Positions 14,471 to 24,928 of a stretch of DNA of 64,000 nucleotides are shown here, one piece after another. The DNA is taken from positions 53,270,231 to 53,334,230 of the forward strand of contig CM055099.1 of assembly GCA_029204225.1 (NCBI GenBank), in the 5' to 3' direction. The notes beneath the pieces were generated by a model that was not told the origin of the DNA, searched no databases, and saw only the letters and a program-made list of their open reading frames with translations. The DNA is from Diphasiastrum complanatum (Eukaryota > Streptophyta > Lycopodiopsida > Lycopodiales > Lycopodiaceae). The position numbers and the translations under genes were made by a program. Position 1 is the stretch's first letter; each line of letters begins with the position of its first letter.

Positions 14471-15409
14471 TGTATAGGACTCAAACAGCCAATGAGGCTA
14501 GTCATGTGTTGAGGACTCAAGAATCCAGGAACTTCTTGAAGGCTGGTCATGAAGGCATTATGATCTGTTTCTTGAATAGGTTGTGGAGCTTCTACAACTG
14601 CATTTGCCACTTGATTCGACTGTCCCTTGCTATTGTTCTTTGCTTGTAGTATCTGACAATCTTGAATTTCCTAGTTGTTTCGCTTGCAGTATTTACTGAA
14701 CAACTTCTTCTTTGTCTGCGGATTCGACTATTCTTTGTGTTGTGCTGGTTTCTGGTTTGGCTTTGGTTGCTTTGGGCCTTTCTTCTTCTTCTGCTTAGTC
14801 ATGCTCTTGTTGGTGTATAAGATGTGAGAATCAGCTAAGGAACTTGAGGCTTCGTTCCTCCGCGTATCTTCCTGCAACAACATAGTAATGACTCTCAAAA
14901 GAGTCAATTCTGGATGTGTCATGATGATCATCACCCAGTTGTTGTATGAGCTTGGCAAGCTTGTAAGCAGTTGCATCACTGTGTCTTGATCGTCTATGAC
15001 AGATCCGACAATGGCCATTTGCCTTAGCAGGTTCTTGAACTGATTAATGTGATTATGTAAGGAATCACCATTCGTCATCTTGAGGGAGTAAAATTTCTTC
15101 CTGAGATGTATCATGGAAGCTATATCTCGCACTTCGTATAGTGTGCTCAAGATGTCCCAGACTTCTTTTGATGTCTGAGCCTCGGATACATGGCCGATTT
15201 GGATATCCGTAACGTTGAGGATGATCAGTGTGAAAGCCTTTCCATCTGGTGATTGTTGCATCGTCTGCTTCAGGTTTCCCTTTTGCACCTGTGACAATGT
15301 CATACAACTCTTTAGCCATTAGTATAATTTTCATCTTAAATTTTCATAGATGGTAATTGGCTCCATCAAGCTTGTCCATGATGGGACTGGCTTTCCCTTG
15401 GAAATCCAT
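14471..15409 (-). pseudogene. B1 gag and start of protease
   Basis: Gag starts at 15409 (MDFQGK), with the copia gag N-terminus LDGANYHL followed by a stop where tryptophan is expected, then a frameshift near 15260. The capsid-like part continues as 15303-14728 (KEVWDILSTLYEVRD, LLTSLPSSYNNW). The zinc knuckle near 14700-14650 is damaged: the first cysteine reads as serine and a stop follows. Protease N-terminal sequence (HMTSLIGC-type) occupies 14600-14471 and continues on the other side of element A. It belongs to element B1. The K/Q/P-rich basic stretch near the C-terminus is typical of nucleocapsid. Confidence 0.85.
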
Positions 15410-15553
15410 GTGGCAAAATTAGTCTTAGTAATAGGAAAAACTATCAGTGACTTAAGTATGAAAATCTGGTATAGAATTACAGAACAAGAAGACAATTACT
15501 CTATCGGCTAGTAGAGTCTTGTACCGTGAAAGCTTATCAGGATACGAAAAGAA

Positions 15554-15565
15554 GCTGTGATACCA
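15554..15565 (-). other. Primer binding site of B1
   Basis: The minus strand reads TGGTATCACAGC directly after the LTR end, one mismatch from the initiator tRNA-Met complement. Confidence 0.85.
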
Positions 15566-16642
15566 TGTTGGAAAGAAGGAGAGTGTGTGAGTGTGAGAGA
15601 CGAAAATAAATAGTTCGAAAAGAAAATGAACATGAAAAAAAAACAAACTCGAAACTCAAACGAGAAACAAACTCAAACAAAATGTGTTTGTGTGTAGCAG
15701 AATGAGCTATATTACTTCTTCTCTAAGCATGACTACGTCTATCAGAAATGAACAGAACATTAGTAATAGAAATCACAATCATTTTGATTATGCAGCCAAA
15801 CGAAAACAAAACACCAAGGATAATTTGTCACGAATATCTAGACAAATTATATGTTGCGAATGATTTGCGAAGGGCAAAACTAAATATTAGTCGTCAACAG
15901 TTAGACTAATAATAATTCGCTAAAACAAATTATCAGATTAAGCAACAAGGAAAGTCAGATAGAATGAAGAATAAGCATAGCAATGTTGACAGAAATTTTG
16001 AACGTGGAACAAGGAGTTGTTATCAGATTAAGTATAACAAATATACATGTCAATAATGCAGTAGGGCACAAGACAATAGCGGACGAAACCGCGTGCTCTA
16101 CAAAGCTAATTCAATCTGTAAGAGAAATGAACCTATTACTGACAAATAAAAAAATAAATGCACAAGGCATCTACTTCGTCTATATCTCTGATAAGCTTAT
16201 GATGCTATATTTACACACACTTGTTCTCTTGATTTCTCAATCTCCCTCTCTCAATCTCCCTGTCAATCTGAATACGCAAATGGTATTCAATATATATACA
16301 TACAATGTTACAGGTGTGCATATGAAGAAAGTACAAAGTGGATGTGTTGTCTATAGTAGATCGTGGGTGGCTGTTATCATTGTCAAGTCTGTTAGCACAG
16401 GTGCATGGTGTGAACGTGAAAGGGCTGTGAAGTCAGCTTTTGCTGAGATGAACGTTGGTGAAGATTTTGCCTTTTCATTGCTTGTGAGAATTTACTTGGA
16501 TTTTTGTAGACAGTCATGTTTTATTTGTCTGTCTTATTTTATATGTAAATATACAGACTGTGTGACAACATGAGTAGAAATGCAGCATGAATGGAGGCAG
16601 ATTAAAATTGGATTTAAGAGAGTAGAGGAAATAAATCCAATA
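15566..16642 (-). repeat. 5' LTR of B1
   Basis: About 1,077 bp. The inner end is TGTTGG, and the outer end reads CCAATA instead of CCAACA. It is followed by the TSD GAATG. Open frames inside it on the plus strand are antisense to the element. Confidence 0.9.
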
Positions 16643-16647
16643 GAATG

Positions 16648-16994
16648 GATAGAGGAAGTCTTCCTCTACATCTACAAAAATTTTAGTGGAAAAAGATTGA
16701 TTCTAGCTTGTGTTTTTGATCAAAACTAATGTTTTTTTTGCATAAATGAAGTGTTAAAACTTTTGATTTTCATTTTGAAGTTTTGTTTTTAGACTGTAAA
16801 TCTGAAAATCAGATCTAAAAAGTGAAATTAGTTATACCTTTCTACCTACTAGTTTAATGTTATGGGCAATGTAGGCAAGAAAGGGTAGTATAACTTTATG
16901 CATAAAAAAGTTTTTGAAGTTCTATTTTTTTGAAGTTTTGATTTTCAGACCTGTTAGTTGCCATGTACTTGGTTCTACAAAATTTCAAACTTAT
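16648..16994. other. Unassigned AT-rich spacer
   Basis: No gene seen. An imperfect palindrome GAGGAAGTCTTCCTC lies just outside the B1 target site. Confidence 0.5.
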
Positions 16995-18420
16995 CTCCTT
17001 GTTGAGTATCTTGCTCCTGATGTAGTGGTGCTTAATTTCAATGTGTTCGATCCTAGAGTGAAATCTAGAGTTGATTGATAATGCAATAGCACTCTGATTG
17101 TCACATTAAATAATTGTTGGACCAGACTATTTGAGACCAATATCAGACAATAAATTTCTCAGCCAAATTGTCTCTTTAGTAACTTGAGAGGCTACTATGG
17201 ACTCAGATCTGTAGATGACATTGTAATGGAAGTTTTTTTCTGACTATTCCAAGATATTGGACCATTATTGAACATAAAGACAAGTCCAAAAGTTGATTTT
17301 ATTTGGTGTCAATATCACCTACCCATTTTTCATCTGTATATGCATGAAGTGTATGGATATCGGATGAATCGTCATCACCATAGCAGATACAAAGGTCAAT
17401 AGTAGCTCGTACATATCTAATTACTTTGAAAAGAGCTTTATAGTGGATCTTACCAGGGTTACCAGGGTTGACCATTGAATACATCGGGGATCCGATGATT
17501 GATTGATATGGATATCCCTTTATTTCGGCTTTCTCTTCATTGGTCTGAGGGCTTTGTTCCTTGGATAATTTTAGACCTGGATCCAAGGGATTATGTACAA
17601 ATTTGCAGTTCATAAAATTGAATCTCATCAGCAAATTATAGAAGTACCTTTGTTGGGTGATGTAGAGAAGTCTTTTGCTTCAGTCTATGTGGACTTGAAT
17701 CCTGAGACAATAATGCACTTCTCCAAGATTTGTCATCTCGAATTCTTGGGATAGCATCTTGGTATCTTTTCTCAGTCTGATATTGTTGCTAAACAACAAC
17801 GTATCATCCACGTAAAGTGTGATGATGACAAAGAATTGATTGATAGCTTTGAAATATACATTATAGTCTGTAGAGCTTGGTTCAAATCCATGATTCATCA
17901 AGAATGTGTTGATTCGATGAAACCATGATCTTGATGATTGTTTCAGACCGTACAAAGCATTATGGAATTTGCATAACTGATCTTCACAACCATTGAGGAT
18001 ATAGCCTTCTGGCTGGATCATATAGATGTCCTCCTCGATAACTCCATTGAGGATGTCGTTTGTACATCCATCTAGTGTACCTCAAGATCTACTACAACAA
18101 CATATGATAATAGTAGGCAAATGGAATTGACAACTGGGCTAAAGGTTTCGAAGTAGTTGATATTGGAAATTTGTGAAAATCCTCTTGCCATGAGTTGAGC
18201 TTTCCTTCTGTTGATACTACCGTCTGCTTTGTATTTGATCTTAAAGATCCATTTGTAGTAGATTATCTTTCTATCTACATCTTGGTGACAAACCATGTGT
18301 TGTTCCTCAACAATGAGTTGTACTCCTTGTCCATTGCTTCTTTCCAGAGATCTGAATCGGCCTGTGACATAGCTTCCTCAACTATGGTTGGCTCTTGAAT
18401 AGAATAGTGAGCGAAATCAT
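16995..18420 (-). pseudogene. D pol: linker, reverse transcriptase, RNase H
   Basis: The pre-RT linker carries EEAMSQADSDLWKEAMD, followed by the RT start (YKWIFKIKY, ARGFSQ near 18270-18170). RT continues at 18021-17680 with IQPEGYILNG, ALYGLKQSSRSWF and LYVDDTLLFSN, keeping the catalytic YVDD. The RT end and RNase H are at 17634-16995 with SIIGSPMYSMV and GDIDTK, and the terminal RNase H is badly decayed. Several stops and frameshifts, and a deletion near 17450 that removes the TRPDI-like motif, make it non-functional. Confidence 0.86.
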
Positions 18421-18992
18421 CAACATATTGGACATGTTGAGTTCGGTTTTTTTTTTATCTTTTGGTTGAAGTCTCTTGTTGCGATGAGCTGAAGAATGTC
18501 TAGACATGTTACCTATCAATACATGATTAAGATGACCAAGTCTATAATGCCAAATCGATTCTTTATTGACAGATGTCGAACTGCTTAAAGCACAATTAGT
18601 TACAAAGTTACAATGACTAAGCCTATATAGATATCCTTGCCTCTTTCCGAGTGCAAAACTCCTCTTGCTTTTATCAAGAATTTGACAGAAATCTACTTGA
18701 AAGTCTACCTTATGTCCTAAGTCTATAATTTGACTGACCGACGACAATAGATTTGTCACCGGTTCGAGACATACAATACATTTGGTATCAGTTTTGACAG
18801 TCCATTCTAAAAATTCAGTCCAAAAGTACCTTCACCTTCAATTTTATGTGAGCTATTGGCTCCAAGGTAAATGAATATCTTGGTGTTGTAGGCCGAATAT
18901 TTGATGAACCATTCTTGATGGCTTGTCATGTGCGTTGCTCCAGAATCGAGGAACCATTCCTCCGATTGTTTGACATGGTGATGGTTCACCAT
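18421..18992 (-). pseudogene. D pol: protease and GAG-pre-integrase, integrase core missing
   Basis: The protease start (EEWFLDSGATHMTS) is at 18992-18807. Pre-integrase (SIWHYRLGHLNHVL, MSRHS) is at 18759-18500. After MSRHSS the frame passes directly into the proline/lysine-rich pre-RT linker, so the whole integrase catalytic core and its C-terminal region are missing. A homopolymer A tract near 18450 causes one frameshift. Compared with B1 and B2, about 1 kb is deleted. This element could only integrate with help from another. Confidence 0.82.
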
Positions 18993-19240
18993 GAAGGCTT
19001 CCTGCTCGTTGCCGTCATCTTCTTGGATCTTTTGCTTTGTGTTTGCTACATGGGCTTGTTGATCTGGCTATTTCTTCTTGTCATTGTTGAACTTCAAGGT
19101 CCGACAATCCTGGATTTCATGGTTCTCATCCTCTTGTAGTACTTGTAGAATAGTCTTTTCTTGTTCTGAATAGGTTGTTGATTATGGGCCTTCTGTGACT
19201 GCTTATGATTGTTGTTGATTTGTTAGACAACTCTCTTCTT

Positions 19241-19868
19241 CTAATGTTTCCTTGTATTCTTCTTTGAGAATAATGCTTGTGATTTGTTGATGGAGAACGA
19301 GGATGCTCCGTTCTTTCTTGTCTCCTCCTGCAGCAGCATGATTATTACTCTGGACAATGTAATTCTTGAGTTTGTGGAAATCATCATCACCCAGTTTTCA
19401 TATGAGGATGGCATACTGGACAATAAGGTCATTACAATGTCAGAGTCTTCGATCACTAAACCTATTGCCACCATCTCTTCCAACATATTCTTATATTGAT
19501 TAATGTGATTCTGAGCAGAATCATCTTCTGACATTCTGAGTGAGAAGAACTTTATCTTCAGATATAGCTTTGAAGTGACATCTCTCACTTCGTATAGTGT
19601 GTTCAAGCCTCTTTTGAAAATTGGGCTTGTCTGATGTGGCCAATCTATGTGTCGAAGATGTTAAGGGTGATCAAGGTGAAAGTCTTGTCATCCTCGAGCT
19701 TCCACTTGGAAATGGCTTGCTCATCGACACTGGGAAGTAGTTCGGTTTCAGCGACTATTTTCCAATTGAAAGCTCCTTGTCCATATGTACTACTCTCATC
19801 TTGAATTTCCATAAGTGGTCATTTGAAACATCAAGTTTGTCTACCATTAGAGCAGACTGTGAATCCAT
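19241..19868 (-). pseudogene. D gag
   Basis: Begins MDSQSALMVDKLDVSNDHLWKF at 19868 (only its first half is similar to B1 gag), with a stop soon after near 19755. The capsid-like part runs 19606-19241 (NTLYEVRDVTSK, LLSSMPSSYENW, LLQEETRKN). The zinc knuckle around 19140-19180 is degraded. The family resemblance to B1 gag is clear. Confidence 0.8.
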
Positions 19869-20010
19869 CTAGAAGTTCAGGATGAGTGTATGAAGATAGT
19901 AGATTATATAACTGGAAACAATTATAGCAAGTGTCTACTCTTTATTAAAACAATCATTTTGATAATGTAAGCTCTAAGTTTGTCTTTAAGAATGAGAGAG
20001 TAGAATTACT

Positions 20011-20022
20011 GCTCTGATTCCA
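20011..20022 (-). other. Primer binding site of D
   Basis: The minus strand reads TGGAATCAGAGC, one mismatch from the initiator tRNA-Met complement, immediately inside the LTR. Confidence 0.85.
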
Positions 20023-20382
20023 TGTTGGAATTCTATGATATGTTGCGGCGCAACGAAGGCGGGCACTCAGAATCCTCAATGCATGCAACTATGTCTATCG
20101 GATTCAGACCGACTTTGACAGATCGAAGTCTGTCCTGCTTGATCACAACTTCGAAGTCACTGGATCGACATGATTGATTCCATAGCCATGCACACATTAA
20201 CTGAGTTTTAGATTTAGCTTGGTGGAAGCGTATTAGATGTGGAAATGAATGTATCATCTATTGTGTATCATTCTATTCCTTTGTGTGTTTGCAGAGTATG
20301 TGACTATACAAGTATTTACAACAGCTAGTGAATGGATCTAGATTAGCAGAGAGATAGGGATGGTGAGGATAGAAATCCAACA
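20023..20382 (-). repeat. 5' LTR of D
   Basis: 360 bp, beginning TGTTGGAATTC and ending GAAATCCAACA. Matching 7-bp terminal inverted repeats (TGTTGGA-type / CCAACA) support the ends. Confidence 0.82.
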
Positions 20383-21074
20383 ATGCCTGCATGTTTAACA
20401 GTGTGTTTTCTTTCAAAAAACTCATTCCAACATTGTGAACTCTTGGTGTATCCTCTTTTCCTTGCAAAAATCCTTACAATCTATTTCCAATGTGAAATGA
20501 GATTTAGAAAAGCCAGAACGCTCTGATACCACTGATGATATCTTGTAGCGTCAAATGCTCTAATACCACCAATGGAAATTATCGGGGATGAAGGCCAGAT
20601 AGAGCCGACTTGGTAGGAGTAGCTACTGCTACTAACTGCCGTCTAATTCTCTTCCAAGTCCCAGATCGCTACTGCAAATCTGTTGTAAAATTAAACTTGT
20701 ACACAGCAAATAATGTTGAGTAAAACAACAACGGAAAGATATCTACTGCTAGCATGCATTCCAAAATTGCAGATCATACACATTATAGAATAGAGTATTG
20801 CAAAAATCGCTTATGTTATCAAAACTGAATATACAATGTTTTATTGAGCGTTGTCTGTTTCCCAAATCAGCACGTTGGCGAAATAGAGGTGTTCTCTCTC
20901 ACGAGTAATGCGACTAGCTACTGTTGATTGCAATATCAAACTCTTCCAGTTTTGTCTATTCTATATGACTTCCTTTCTTATGTGATCAATCCAGGGAACT
21001 GATTCAGTTAAAAGGTCTAATAAAAAGAGATGCATTAGATTTAATCATAACTGATTCTAGTTTCTCGTCGTTGT
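20383..21074. other. Unassigned, contains an isolated primer binding site
   Basis: No gene. A perfect tRNA-Met PBS complement (TGGTATCAGAGC on minus) occupies 20520-20531, and a one-mismatch copy lies at 20557-20568. The sequence to the right may be part of a further LTR, but its ends are unclear. Confidence 0.55.
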
Positions 21075-21712
21075 CCTCCGTGCATTAGCCGTCTTTTGCC
21101 CGTTGCACAGTGCCTTCATGTTGCAGACCTTCACATTCTGCCAAAAGACACTTTCGCAATTCTAAGGGCAGTGTCGCCTTTTCATGGGCAATGTCACTTT
21201 TTTCCAAAAGGCCAAAAACCCGACAATAGGCCAAAAAACATTTTAAAGGCATTTGGAGACAGTGTCGCTTTTTCTTGAAAGACAAAAAACGTGACAATAA
21301 CGCTTTTTCCCGAAGGGCAAAAAAGCCGACAGTAGGACATAAACTAGTTCTAAGGTCAGTGTCGCTTTTCTAAGGGCAAGTGTTGCTTTCTTTCGAAAGG
21401 CAAAAAATGTGACAGTAGGCCAGAAAACATTTCTAAGGCATTTAAAAGACAATGTTGTATTTTTCGCATTTTTGTCCTTTTCGCAAAAATGCGAAAAATA
21501 CGATAGTGTTGGGAAAAGTTGCCAGAGTTATTTTCTAAGTGTTTAAGACCTAGTGATGCATTTTTCTCATGACCAAAAAATGCGAACTGTGCAACGAAAC
21601 AGTTCAAAAATGCAGACTGTGCGAAACATAGTTCAAAATAAACAGTTGCTAAAACTAGCAAAGGAAAAACTAAGAAAAAATACAAAGGCTTTGAAAGATA
21701 AAATCTCTTAGT
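21075..21712 (-). repeat. Family C 3' LTR (C1)
   Basis: Homologous to 54140-54769. It contains imperfect internal repeats around GTGTCGCTTTTTC ... GGCAAAAA ... GACAGTAGG, and a perfect 18-bp inverted repeat (21457-21474 and 21484-21501, 9-nt loop). The right end meets a polypurine tract (minus strand TGAGAGGGAGC). Confidence 0.78.
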
Positions 21713-21716
21713 TTCT

Positions 21717-22221
21717 TTAGCTCCCTCTCAAAGTTGGTATGTTTTTTATTCCTAAGCTTGCATGCTGCTTCTCAAAAATTGCCTTGTCAAGAGGCTTCAT
21801 GAAGATGTCAGCCACCATCTGTTTTGTTGGAACAAACTCGGTCTTCAATCTGTCTTTCTCAACTAGATCTCTTATCAGATGATATTTGATAGCAATGTGT
21901 TTAGTCCTGGAATGAAACACTGGATTTTGTCAGATGAATGGCGGATGTATTATAAATGAACAATAGCAGCGGCTAGTGGAGTTCTCTCCCAGTCCGTCAA
22001 AGAACTGTTTGAGCCATCTAAGCTCATTTGCCATCTTGACTGCTACAACATATTCTACTTTGCAAGATGATTGAAAAGTTATGGTCTGCTTCCTGCTGAT
22101 CCATATCACAACTGCACTAGCTGCTATTGTGCATCCTCTTGAGACGCTCTTGCAGTCATCTTTTAGGGATGCCCAGCTTGCATCGTTGTAGGATTTGATT
22201 TGGAATCTTTCATGCTAAAAG
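21717..22221 (-). pseudogene. C1 RNase H, end of pol
   Basis: The end of a copia polyprotein: SRTKHIAIKYHLIRDLVE, TKQMVADIFMKPL and the C-terminus near 21717. The upstream part (about 22200-21925) decodes in several frames as the RNase H core (a SRKQT-type start and the E of VEYVV). It is interrupted at 22221 by the LTR of B2. Close relative of 54775-55140. Function lost. Confidence 0.85.
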
Positions 22222-23450
22222 TGTTAAAAAGTGGGGTGTGAGAAATGGAGATAGCTAAAAAAAAATGAATACGAAAAGAAGTGAATTCAAAACTCGAAAA
22301 GAAACGAACTCGAATGGAAAATGTTCATGCGCAGCGAAATAAGCTATCTCACTTCTTTCTTAAGCATGACTACGCCTATCAGACTCAAACAGAACATTAG
22401 AGATAGAAATCACGTTAGATCTGATTACATAGCCAAACATTAAGTATCAAAACATCAGAAAGATAATTTGTCGCGAACAACTAGACAAATTATTAGTCAC
22501 GAATTATTTGCGAAGAGCTAGACTGAGCTAGACTAATAATCAGTCGTGAATTAGTCGCGAAAGACAAGACTAAATATTAGTCACAAACAACTAGACTAAT
22601 AATAATTTGTGAAGTGCATACTACCAAATTAAGCAATAAGAAAGTCAGACAAAATGTATTATAAAAATTGCAATATTGACACAAATCTAAATGCAGAACA
22701 AACAGAGCTATAATCAGACTAAGTATAGCAAAATATACAAGTCAATAATGCAGGTGAGCACAAGACAATAGCGGATGTAACCACGTGCTTCACAAAGCTA
22801 ATCACACAATCTGTAAAGGTGATGAACCTATTACTGACAATACATCTGGAAGAAAGAATCGATGCACGAAAACATCTACAATGTATGTCTCTAATTATTA
22901 GTGATGTTTCGTTCTGATGTTGTTATGCTTTACACTTTAAATACGTAGATGGTATTCAATATATATATAATTTAACAAGCGTGCAGATGAAGAAAGTACA
23001 AAAGTGGATGTGTTGTCTATGAGAGATCATGGGTGGCTACTATCGTTATCAAATCTGATTGCACAATGCATGGGATGTGCGTGAGAAGGCCGTGACGTCA
23101 GTCTTTGCTGATATTAACATTGTTAAAAATGCAAAAAATGTGACACTCTGACAAATGCCTTAAAAATTGATTTACAGGGTACCTTCGTTTTTCCATAAGG
23201 ACACCTTTGACATTTGTAAGACTGTCATCTTTTTCGCCTATTACAAATCACGTGTAAAAATAGTGTCATCTTTTTCACCATTTTCGCCCATGGAAATTTA
23301 CTTGTATTTATACAGATAGTTACGTTTTATTCGCCTGTCTTATTTTACATGTAAATATGCAGATTGTGCGACAACACAAGTAAAATACAATAGCATGAAT
23401 AGAGGTAGATTAACATAGAATTTAGAAGAGTAAAGAAAATAAATCCAACA
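22222..23450 (-). repeat. 3' LTR of B2
   Basis: About 1,229 bp, TGTTAA...CCAACA. Like the B3 LTR, it carries an additional block (about 23110-23290) rich in GTGTC / CTTTTTCGCC motifs that the B1 LTRs lack. Confidence 0.88.
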
Positions 23451-24925
23451 CCCCCCCTTAATCTGGATCCGTAAATGCCTTGATCTTCAAACTAAGCAAT
23501 GCACAAAACTTTTTCTGTGCATTAACATTAATGCCTTTGTGACTATATCTGCAACCATGTCCTGCGTTCTACAGTATGTTAAGTTTACCTCCTTGTTGAG
23601 AACCTTGTCCCTAATGTAGTGATATCTAATTTCAATGTACTTACTCCTAGAGTAAAATCTAGGGTTGGCCGATAAGGCAATAGCACTCTGATTATCATAG
23701 AATATAATTGTGGGGTTGTACTGATACAAACTAATGTCTGACATTAAATTCCTCAACCAAAACGCTTCTTTAATAGAATGAGAAGCAACAATGTATTCTG
23801 CTTCTGTATAAGAAAGAGCGATAGAGATTTGCTTACGACTGTTCCATGAGATAGGACCGCCATTGAAGAAGAATGTAAATCAAGATGTGGACTTACAATT
23901 GTCTACATCTCTTCCCGAGCTTGCATCAGAATATCCACTGAGCTAATGAAGATTGTCGTTGCTGACTTTTCCATAGCAGATGCACTGGTCCATGGTAGCT
24001 CGAATATACCTGATGACTTCTATCATAGCCTTCCAATGGGTAATGCCAGGGAGCTTACTGCAAAAGATATGTCAGGTCTTGTACAGACCATTGCATACAT
24101 GAGAGATCCAAGTATCGATCGATAAGGATACTCTCTCATCTGCTCCTCTTCCTGCTTGGTCTGGGGACATTGGTCCTTTGACAAACGTAGGCCTAGATCC
24201 ATTGGTGAGTGAGCTAACTTACGATTAATTATATTGTATCTGTCAAGAACATTGTGAAGATACCTTTGTTGAGTGATATAGATCAGTCGTCTAGCTCTGT
24301 CTCTGTGGATTTGAATGCCCAAACAGAAGTGAGCTTCGTCCAGATCAATCATGTCAAAATCAAAACACAACATCTGTTTAGAATCCTTGACCAAATTGGT
24401 ATTGTTGCTGAAAGACAACGTATCATCCATGTACAAGGTGATGATAATGAAGGATTGTTGCACCGACTTAAAATAGACATTGCAATCAACAATGCTTGGT
24501 TGGGAACCTTGTTGGATGAGGAATGTGTTGATCCTCTGAAACCAAGCTCTGCCAGACTATTTCAAGCCGTAAAGTGCTTTGTGGAGTTTACAAACATGAT
24601 TTTTCATACCTTCTAGAACGTATCCTTTGGGCTAGATCATGTAGATGTCTTCTTGTATAACTCCATTGAGATAGGCTGTTTGCACATCAAGTTGATGCAC
24701 CTCAAAGTCGGCAACTACACCATATGATAGGAGGGCTCGGATTGATGAATGCTTGACTATTGAACTAAAAGTCTCATTGTAGTCGACGTTGGAGATCTGA
24801 GTGAATCCTTGTGCTACTAGTCTTGCCTTCCTTTGATCAATTGCTCCATTGGCATTGTACTTAATCTTGAAAATCCATTTCCAATCAATGATATTGCAGC
24901 CAATAGGAGCTTCGACTAGTGACCA
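23451..24925 (-). pseudogene. B2 pol: reverse transcriptase and RNase H
   Basis: RT (24720-24023): near the start GVIQEDIYMI, ALYGLK (frame broken near 24560), then LYMDDTLSFSN, where the catalytic valine of YVDD is methionine (YMDD, still compatible with activity). A deletion of about 25 nt near 24050 removes part of the SLSQYMA region. RNase H runs about 23950-23487 with NPRFYSRSKYIEIRYHYIRDKV and TQDMVADIVTKAL. A polypurine tract abuts the LTR at 23451. It is clearly homologous to B1 and B3, with several frame breaks. Confidence 0.87.
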
Positions 24926-24928
24926 TGT

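Larger units (their letters stand above)
5128..16647 (-). mobile_element. Ty1/copia element B1, interrupted by element A
   Basis: Complete copia element on the minus strand, bounded by LTRs at 5133-6250 and 15566-16642 and by a 5-bp target-site duplication GAATG at 5128-5132 and 16643-16647. Reading leftwards, the order is 5' LTR, tRNA-Met-type PBS, gag, protease, integrase, reverse transcriptase, RNase H, polypurine tract and 3' LTR, which is the copia order. Element A (9305-14465) sits in the protease region. Without A, B1 is about 6.35 kb. Stops, frameshifts and a 0.4-kb internal inversion make it inactive. Confidence 0.93.
16995..20382 (-). mobile_element. Truncated copia element D
   Basis: Minus-strand copia relic with 5' LTR (20023-20382), PBS, gag, protease, GAG-pre-integrase, RT and RNase H in order. 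The 3' LTR is absent and the integrase core is deleted. It lies just outside the right TSD of B1 and is related to family B, but its LTR is distinct and only 360 bp. Confidence 0.88.

Noticed and set aside
15983-16573. 196-codon open frame in the B1 LTR, with shorter equivalents in the other B LTRs
   Set aside because: It is antisense to the element, lies wholly within LTR, and its length varies between copies. Shared openness is expected from LTR homology and no domain is visible.
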